From NCBI GenBank assembly GCA_033439265.1, contig JAVTVX010000035.1, positions 3,886,001-3,950,000 on the forward strand: DNA of 64,000 nt, written 5' to 3'. Source of the stretch: Dillenia suffruticosa (Eukaryota; Streptophyta; Magnoliopsida; Dilleniales; Dilleniaceae). Below the pieces are notes generated by a model. That model searched no databases, was not told the origin of the DNA, and worked only from the letters and a program-made list of their open reading frames with translations. Shown here one piece after another: positions 50,309 through 64,000 of this stretch; within the stretch, counting starts at the first letter, position 1; every line of letters starts with the position of its first letter. The position numbers and the translations under genes were made by a program.

Positions 50309-53300
50309 AATATATGATAACTAAGATTATTTTCTAAAACTTTTTTCATATTGATTGACCGATATTCAATTTATCCGATTAATCTAAAATTTAGTATTTT
50401 ATCACTAAATTCATAAAAGGTTGATATTATTCATTAAAACTTTTTACCTTTAAGCAAGTCCAATACAATTTAAAATACAGAGCCAAGTGATAAGCTGAGC
50501 TAGGTTGGTCCTTCCCGCCTATGCTATTTTCAACTTTCTTTGTACTCACTAATTGAACCAAGTTTCAATTAATCTATTTTCACTTAAATTTAAAAATACC
50601 CATATAGAAATATAATTATATAACACAATTAGAGAATGTATTAAAATAGAATTAGTACAATTTACTGCCTGAAATGTTTGTATTATCTACTGTTAAATAT
50701 AAATAATATTAGCCCAGAAGAGAAATATACGAATAATACTAAATTTTTCTTTGTGGTTACATGTTTCTTGGCACGGAGGAGGGCGGTAAAGTGGGGTGAG
50801 AGCCGACAGCAAGAATCCTTAGGGACACGTGAAGCCACGTACCACCTTCACTGCCACCACTAGCAGACCCCCTCGTGCGGCCCCTATCTTTCTGCCTTTG
50901 CTGTCCCACATCCTGGACTTTCTATTTCCCCCGTCATTAATTTCCTAAGTCCTCTCCCCCCTAATTCTATTTATTTTTTTAAAAAAAATTATATATTTAA
51001 AATTATACAATAAAAATTAACCTTTTCATATAATTACAAAAATTATCATTACCATTATGATTGCAACTTATTTCACTAAAAATTTTTTTCCAGTATTCAC
51101 CCATAAAACTATATCTATTCATACCCTATATAATTTTGATTTTTGCCGTATTCCATTTCCATGATGTTAGCTTTTATGTTCTAAGTTATTTTCAAAATTT
51201 CTATGCTCTTATCTCGATTTTTATTTTAAGCTATCCAAAACATCATAAAACGCCTAACTTTATTAACGATATATGGATCTAGTAACAAAAAAATAAAATT
51301 TTTTAATCAATATTTCGAATTCGAGTTTTAAAAATAAAAAAACAGATACAGAGAAAATTAATCCCTTAAATTAGGTTTGTATCTATTCTAATTAGATTTA
51401 TCAGATTTTTAGATATGAGTGATCAAATAAGACTCATCTAACTTTTTTTTGGATGAAATATTATTATAAATTTGTTTGCAAAATTATATTTTTCTAATAG
51501 GATAATGCGATTGACACGAGATCGAAAATTATTCCTTACACAAAAGGCAATAAAAGTTTGCTCCCCACATTCAATCTTGCCAAGCATGAAACAATGGGCA
51601 AATGTACGGTTAATTCTGTGCATACAGAGCGCGAGAAGTAATGTGTGGACACGGTCACAAAAGTCTGTATCTTTGAGCTGTCATATTCTGACAAACTTAG
51701 ATTCCGCTCAAGGAATTTCTATCCAAACCGACCATGGTGGGAGGGGAAGTAACTATTTTCAATAAATAATGTGGTCAGATTCTGCATATCGAGTAATTAA
51801 GTTATTATCAGAATACAGAACAATTCTATAGAAATAAGGAAAAAAAAAAGAAAAAAGGAATTCAAAAGACTAGGTTATGAACCTCGTAGGTTGGGATGGA
51901 ATCTAGGAAAATCCAAGGTGGAGTTGAGGGTTTGAAATTAAATTTAAAATTTTAATCTCAAAATTTTCAATCAAATGGGGTCATTATGACGCGAGTATGG
52001 CTTAAAATTAGGACTGTACTCGCGAATATGGAATTTTTCTAGTGCCTATTAACTATTTCTGATATGGCAGTGTCGTACCAGTAAAAAAAATATGTAATTT
52101 GGTACATTTATGGGACCTATGCTAAGGTATCACACGTGCACCTCTGACCCATTTGTCAATCAATGCCCCCATTGAATTCCTTTTTTGTGCAGTTGTCTTT
52201 ACAATAGGGCTCGGGTATTCAATAAAAATGGTTCGTACAATCTTTTGGGTTCTAACATTCTGCATTACCATTGCTTTCCCAACATTTCTATGTACAAATA
52301 CAAGGACCCCAAATCTTGTTATAAGAAATTTCGATAAACAAAATTTAAACCTCAAAACCAATGAACAAACCAGTCATTGAATTTGGTTACAAGCAATGGC
52401 CGGATTCAAACAAAATATGATTGTGCCAAATTTGATTCATCTTGGGTTCAAGCTTGGTACATGTGTGACACGAGGGAACGTTTTAAAATTCTCTTTTCTT
52501 CCCCTTTTAATGGGTTATGTTTAGGTTAATGTGCTGTGTTACCCATTTTTTTTTTTAGTTCAAATACAAAATCTGAGTGCTTAAAATTACATAGTGAGTA
52601 ACTTTTTCACGCACAGCCATTAAATGAATTAGAGTCACTGCTAATTATGATAAAGTCGTTTTTCTTATAATTCAATTAAAAAACTGAATGCCTGAAATTA
52701 TATAACGAGGATAGCTCTCGTATGTATGACTATGAAATAAATCAGAGTCACAACTAAAATCTGAGCATATGCACAATGACGGATGTGCTAACCGTTAGAT
52801 TATACTTAATTTGTGTGATAAAAATCGATATTTCACATGAATATTTAATTTATTAAAAAACTATATTAAATTTAAATTATGTATTTATTTTTTGATCATT
52901 TTAAGATTGAATGAGTATTTTTTTTCTTATCGTAAAAGATGAGATCGTTGGGGGGATGTTTGCTTAAATTTCTTTATAAGACATTAGTACAATTTTATGC
53001 AAGATTCCTCATTCGAGTCACGACTATGAGTTTTATAGGATCTCTCGGGACATGACGACCAAAAATTATGTGCTATGGGATTTTACCATGCAATGAGATA
53101 TTACCCAACAGTAGATAGTAGCATTTTTAGTAAAAATCTTTGTCACTTTTTTTAAACTTCTCTGTGTTTTTGATCGTCGTATGATTTTATTTGTCGGTGA
53201 AAATTGATCCACTTATACTCTTTTACCTAAAGATAGAAAAGGTGAAGGCAGAGTATCAAAAATGATACTCATTGGATTGGGGGTGTACCAGAAGAAAAGA

Positions 53301-56300
53301 GGTATCACCCAAAACACAATGATTGATCCGAAGTGGGGGAATGACATGGTGTGGGTTCTCACCCGTAATAGTATTAAACTACCTCCCACATCTGTGTGCT
53401 GACATGATGTGATATATGATGGTGCTCTTCACAATTATTTTCCTCTCCTCCAAATCATTTGTCCTAAGTTTACTTCTTCGGTTCTTTTAAGAAGAGAGTG
53501 ACGATTCCAACTCTTGCTATACCAATGTTCATAATTTGAATCCCCCCTAAATTCTCCCCCCCCCCCCACGTAAAAAAATTATTAATAATATAAGAAAGAC
53601 TACATTCGACGGCCATTGGGCACAACTCCTAGTGTATGGAAGTCTTGCCCTACTCTAATTAAAATAACCTCCAAATGGATGCATTTTTGGGGGTAAGACC
53701 AACCAATAATTCCTTTTCATATTTTTGTTAAGCAACCAATACTATAATTTACCAAAGAGTATATCATGATTTTAGTGACAAAATATTAATATTTTTTAAA
53801 TAAAATTTTGATTTCGAATATCGAAAATAAAAAAAACAGTCGATAAGAGAGTTAGCATTCAAAGAATTTACAGTACTCGAATTAGATTAATCAAATAATT
53901 TGAATATCGATTGATCAAGACAAATATATATATACACCATAGAACATACTAATTTATCTGATGTGGAATTTTACCCTCCACACTTAAATTCCAAAAAAGA
54001 GATTGACTTGGTATAAGCCTAGATGTGAATTCTAACGCAAGAATCAACATGCACCTTTAACTAGTAACTCGAGCCATCGTTTGCGCTCTCACCCGTGCGC
54101 GCAAGAAAAAGTGACAATAGAGATTCGAACCATTAAATGCTATATGTAGAAGAGAACGACATTGCCGAGAGAAGTTTGGTTTACTGGAGATTACGAGATG
54201 ACAAGTATCATTTCTATAGACTTTTGATGCCAGTGTGAAAATGTTTGTTGTTACTCTACAGGCCCGAATCTCAGGAAAAGAGGATCAAATCTCTTAGAAA
54301 CCAAAGAAAAGCAAAAGGATAAATCTGAAGCATTAGGTTTTGACTAAGTTTTAGAGGTTGAACTATACACGTGAGATAAAATAAAATAAACATGTCACAT
54401 GTCAGAGGGGCTAAATTCCTACTTACTCCTCTGACATTTTCGAGTGTTAGGAGCTTGAGTTGACAGCCATAAAAGCAGCTGTAATAATTGGTTTCAAAGA
54501 CCATCCTTACATATGAAAAGATTCCTCTATTCTCCATTAGTAGTGAGATGGGAAGTGGATTGCAACATAAATCAATAATCGGAGAAATTTATCATCTGGA
54601 CTTAGATGAAAACCCACAAAGACCACCGGCAACACCCCACATAAATCCCATCAAATTGTCGTGAAAAGGTCCTGATGAACGATCTTCTTAAACAGCGCGG
54701 GGTGAATTTGAACATAACAATAATATGTCATACTCAAACCGGACTTGACCCAAACACTGAGGTTGGCAACGTAAAAATTATGTCATTGAAGGTTGGATTA
54801 AATTTCTAACACGATGAAAAATCCAAACCTATCCCTTATGATAAGTGGGTGTAAGTGATTGGGCCCAACTAGGTCTACGAGCTAAAATGTCGTTGTTCTA
54901 AAGGCGAGCCAAACTAATCAGTTTTTGAGACACGGAGAGGATTGGCCAGTCTTCAACCAATGATATTAAGCTTAGGAGTGGACAGGTTAATCTCATAATT
55001 TTGATGTGGGGTGGGTAGTCTGGTTAGAAGTGGGGTTGATCCGATCAAACAAAATGCCCACAAATCTATGAAAATACAGGGAAAAAAAAAAAAAAACACG
55101 CGTCTTGAGCATTCGCCCTTTCTACCCTTCAACCACATTCTTGTTCTACTTTGAGAGACATGACTCCCTTTCTCCTGCCAATCAGAAACATGGGTCATTA
55201 TTGCTCACACAATCAATGAATGACCTACTTACAATACAAAAAAAACCCACCTCCTCCACTAGAATTTGATGATGAATACCATTGGTGCATTTATGTAAGA
55301 GCTGGGGATGAGCAATGTCGTGGCAAATGTTGACACCAACAATTGCTCGGACTCCAAATGGCGATCAATTTTTTTTATTACACGAATATTCGAATATGGA
55401 ATTATCAAATTAGGGGAGGAGAACTGTGACCACTAGACTGTCGCTTGGGAGCCCAAATTGCGATGAATGGCCCAATTGGGACCTAACTTGTGACACAAAT
55501 ATATATATTTTGGCACTTGATTACCGGTATACGAAAATTCAATTAATTCAATTTAAATAACTAAAAACTCAATTAGGAGCTGACTTTCTTGATCCCCATT
55601 TTTTTTAATTTTAAAATTCAAACTTGAGATTTTGATTAAAATAATATAATATTCTATCATTAAATTCGTAGGTAGTCAAATTACTTGTAATTTTTCTTTT
55701 TCTGATGAACTATTGCTTTTTTATTTCAAACTCTCCCCGTATTATTGTTCAAATTATGACAAAGGATGTTCATGAAAAAAACATAAATGTACATACATAA
55801 TTTTTTTTTTTTCATTTTCCCTTAAATATTGATATCCCTTGTATTTTCTTATCATGACAATAAGTTAACATCACTTCTTGGCAATATCCTGGCAGTAGGT
55901 TAAAAATATAATTAATTTTTATGAGTTACTTTCGAACTGTTTTCAATGAATTTTGACTAACCACATTTGCCAAATTAGGAGTGATATAAGACGCTTAAAA
56001 ATGATAGCTTCAAAAAATACTTTCTTTCCCGTCTTTCTCTTTCTTTTATCCTTCTTCCTTTTACTCTTCCCTCTTCCCCAAACGTTGTGATCACCACCGT
56101 ACTCCACAAACAGCTGATTTTGATTTCAGCAAAAATTTCATCCACCCTACCAAATATTTCGGTTTTGTTGATTCTATTTCTAAGTAAAAAATATCTTGCG
56201 TTGGTAACGGTAAGGCACCAGAGGAAGAAGAAAGAAGAGGGAGAAACAATAGGAAGAAGTAAGAAATAATAAGGGAAGAACAAAGGAAGGAAGAAAGAGA

Positions 56301-56922
56301 GAGAGGATAAGGAAGAAGAAAAGCAAGGGAAAAAAGAAAAAAGAAAAAAAGGACTTGGATTTTTGGTTTAAAACATCAAGGATAAAAAGAAATATGTCTC
56401 CCACCATAGCTTAGCCAATGAAGCTCTAAACAAAAAATAATTTTGATAATAACCCCAAAGTAAGAAATAATTATGGTTTCAACCCAATAATTAGAACCCC
56501 CTCCCCCACCCTTCTCATAACTCCTCCATCATCTTCGCCGTTGCGTACTCCAGACAAACTCGAGAAACTTCACCTTTGGAAATCTTAAATGACCAAAATG
56601 GCAACACAAGCCCTCAAACCATCCAAAAGGTTAAATATGCAGATCTATATTCCTTCCCGCCCCGCCCCCAAATGACAAAAAGACAAAACATTAAATGTTA
56701 AAAGTGTCGAAGATTAAAATTTAAATTAAAATTTGTGGTGTTGCCAGTTCATTTTAAATTTCAAGTTCAGACCCCGGCCAAAAAGCGAGGAAATAATCCA
56801 ACATCCCAAACCTGGGCTCAATTTTAAACTTGACATCATTGTCGCTTTCACCCAAATACAACAGGGAAGCGACAGAATAAACCAAAAGAAAGTGCAATTC
56901 ATAACAAATATATTAACATAAC
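49153..56922. other. 7.8 kb region without a recognisable gene
   Basis: It starts with the DVL 3' UTR and ends with the 3' end of the CDC48 gene. The content is AT-rich, with an AT microsatellite (50270-50303), a C12 run (53556-53567), an 8-base stem hairpin gagtatca-aaaa-tgatactc (53251-53270), and a purine-rich tract at 56220-56350. Open frames in it are short and show no recognised similarity. Old retroelement debris is likely, but I could not identify any ends. Confidence 0.5.
50270..50303. repeat. (AT)n microsatellite
   Basis: About 33 bases of uninterrupted AT dinucleotide in intergenic DNA. It is probably unstable in length and could extrude as a cruciform. Confidence 0.95.
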
Positions 56923-62264
<5,342 letters not shown>

Positions 62265-62281
62265 ACTTGGACTTGACGAAT

Positions 62282-62284
<3 letters not shown>

Positions 62285-62322
<38 letters not shown>
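62285..62322. repeat. GA/CT microsatellite in the CDC48 leader
   Basis: An uninterrupted (GA)19 on the + strand is a CT run on the coding strand, ending about 20 bases upstream of the CDC48 ATG. It is therefore in the 5' UTR or at the transcription start. A shorter GA run follows at 62380-62398. CT/GA tracts here are typical of plant core promoters and can be bound by BPC/GAGA-binding proteins. Confidence 0.9.
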
Positions 62323-62325
<3 letters not shown>

Positions 62326-64000
62326 GAGGAAAAAAACGGGATCTGAAGATGAGTTAAAGCGGAGAGAAATGGGGTATAAAAGAGAGAGAGAGAGAGAGTT
62401 TCTTGTTTCTAAAGAAAGGTTTCTATTTTGTGTTTATGTGCATATTTTGAAAACTTAGGTTCTTCTAATATAATTACCTTAAATTTTTGGAAATAGTTTT
62501 TGAAAAAAAAAAAAAAATTTCTAAGATTTTAATGTACGTTTTTAAATACAAATAAAATAATGAAAAAATTTTGACCTTTTGATCTTTTCCCTTTTTTATA
62601 ATTTAGAATTTTCTAGATCTTTTTAGAAGAAATGACTTTAAATTAAATAAAGAAAATAAATTATGGTATTTTTTATTCTTTTCACTATCCTTGTGGTTTT
62701 TAGAAATTTCCAAATCTTTATTCAAATTTATAACTTTGGTCTTTTGTTGTTTATATAATAAATCATAAAAAAAAGTGTCACAAATTACAAGTAATTGCAT
62801 GTGGTAAAAACATAGATAGATGTTAAAATCTATTTATATATACGTACGCAAATATTATATTAAATAAACAAGCATACTGAAATCACATATTTTCTATATA
62901 TATGTTTAGAGTATTTAATTAATAAATACATATTTTCGAATAAAATTCGTGAATTGAAAATTATATATTTCTTATATAAATAAGAGTTATTATTAAAATT
63001 CAAATTTATAATTATGAGGTGGATTTGAGATAAATTATATCGGCTTATAAATGTATTTTTGAATGTATTTTATTACTCAAAAAATATATTTATCTCCTAA
63101 TAAATACTCAGATAGCATAATTTCAATTTTATACGTGGACTAGCAGAAAATATTCATTTTTATATGCAACGCAGTAAATACAAGATTTTGATTAATTCCA
63201 TGAATGTGGTCGTAATTACATAATTTCAGCAGAGCCCAAGACCATGGGATAGCGTAACTCTAGAATGTTCGGTTTGGTCGCTGCCGAAAAATGTAAATTG
63301 AAAATGCGGTCTACGGAGGCGGGTCACACACGTCGTAACTTGAAAAGCCCCGCTGCTGGAATATTGCGACCAATTTGCTCCTCCGTTTCGTTGTTTTCCA
63401 TAAATCATGTCTCTCTTTTCGCAGGATTGAAAGCAACCAAAAATGCCAGGTAAAGTATTTAGCAAGTATCCGACTGATATTTCTTTGGTGTCCTATCTCA
63501 AATGCTGTCAAATGCAAAAGTACCCGAAATTGTTCTCAATTTCCCAAGTGGAAAATACATCTAATTGAAAAGGATCATAAATACTCAAATCTAAAGCACA
63601 AAGTCCGAAACTTGTGATAACTCCACAATTTACAACATAAGAATTTGACCCAGATGACATAGTAGTAGGACAATTCCTAGGATAAATACTAAACGATTAG
63701 AGCCGTATAACAAGGTCATTTGGGTTATACATCATCTTCCCTCTTACAAGTATTCCAGTCGTGGAAATTTAAAATTAAAAATAAAAAAAAAGCAAAAATG
63801 ATTACTAATGGACCTTTCTTTCAACTCTGCTGCTTTAATAAATGCATTACATGATAAAAGCATCCAATACATGAAAAATCTCTTTATCATCTCTCAAGCG
63901 TCGAACAAGTATCCAAAGGTTTTATTAGAATTTCTCAAGGGGGAGGAGGAGGGTAAGGGAAGGGAGGCACCCAAGCATTGTTAGAAGAATTACAATAATT
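62323..64000. other. CDC48 promoter region and AT-rich DNA to window end
   Basis: Beyond the GA-rich leader the DNA is strongly AT-rich to about 63170, then of mixed composition. No TATA box for CDC48 was clear. No protein similarity or RNA gene was recognised up to the end of the window; a purine-rich stretch closes it (63935-63970). Confidence 0.5.

Noticed and set aside
53251-53270. Perfect 8-base stem hairpin gagtatca-aaaa-tgatactc
   Set aside because: It is short and AT-rich in spacer DNA, with no neighbouring gene or second copy; chance is a sufficient explanation.

Overview
The window is nuclear DNA of a flowering plant, most likely a eudicot. The genes are split by many short AT-rich GT-AG introns. 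The proteins are plant types (plastid sigma factor, TCP factor, pentatricopeptide protein, polyubiquitin, DVL peptide), and intergenic DNA is AT-rich with GA/CT microsatellites and decayed mobile elements. No bacterial, organellar or CRISPR features were seen, and no unknown multi-gene system was found.

Layout. 0.7-3.1 kb (+): PCRK-type receptor-like cytoplasmic kinase. 8.2-14.2 kb (+): OTU-domain deubiquitinase in ten coding exons. 15.9-16.5 kb (-): short class I TCP factor. 20.6-26.5 kb (+): LPA1-type P-loop kinase-like protein. 27.7-33.0 kb (+): plastid sigma factor SIG6 with a tripled 216-base block in intron 1. 34.4-36.3 kb (-): intronless PPR protein. 38.6-39.9 kb (-): hexameric polyubiquitin with a leader intron and TATA box. 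40.6-48.8 kb: gene-poor DNA with a broken flavonoid-type UDP-glycosyltransferase and SINE-like insertions. 49.0-49.2 kb (+): a 61-residue DVL/ROT4 peptide gene. 49.2-56.9 kb: no recognisable gene. 56.9-62.3 kb (-): complete nine-exon CDC48/p97 gene. All coding exon structures were rebuilt by hand from splice signals, reading phase and remembered family sequence, and every assembled reading frame closes.

The genes are independent units. Three belong to the ubiquitin system (OTU protease, polyubiquitin, CDC48 unfoldase), and SIG6 acts in plastids. The PPR protein may act in an organelle, but its targeting was not shown. As I recall Arabidopsis loci, the window interleaves neighbours from two places: PCRK, OTU and CDC48 (chromosome 5 near At5g03320-03340, partly duplicated on chromosome 3), and ROT4, SIG6 and TCP11 (At2g36985-37000). 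This suggests that an ancestral order is kept here and was later thinned in Arabidopsis.

The points most worth checking are a GC-AG intron and an in-frame TGA followed by a family-like tail in the kinase gene, the triplication in SIG6 intron 1, a SINE with perfect target-site duplications and pol III boxes, the anatomy of the dead glycosyltransferase, and the shared gene order.
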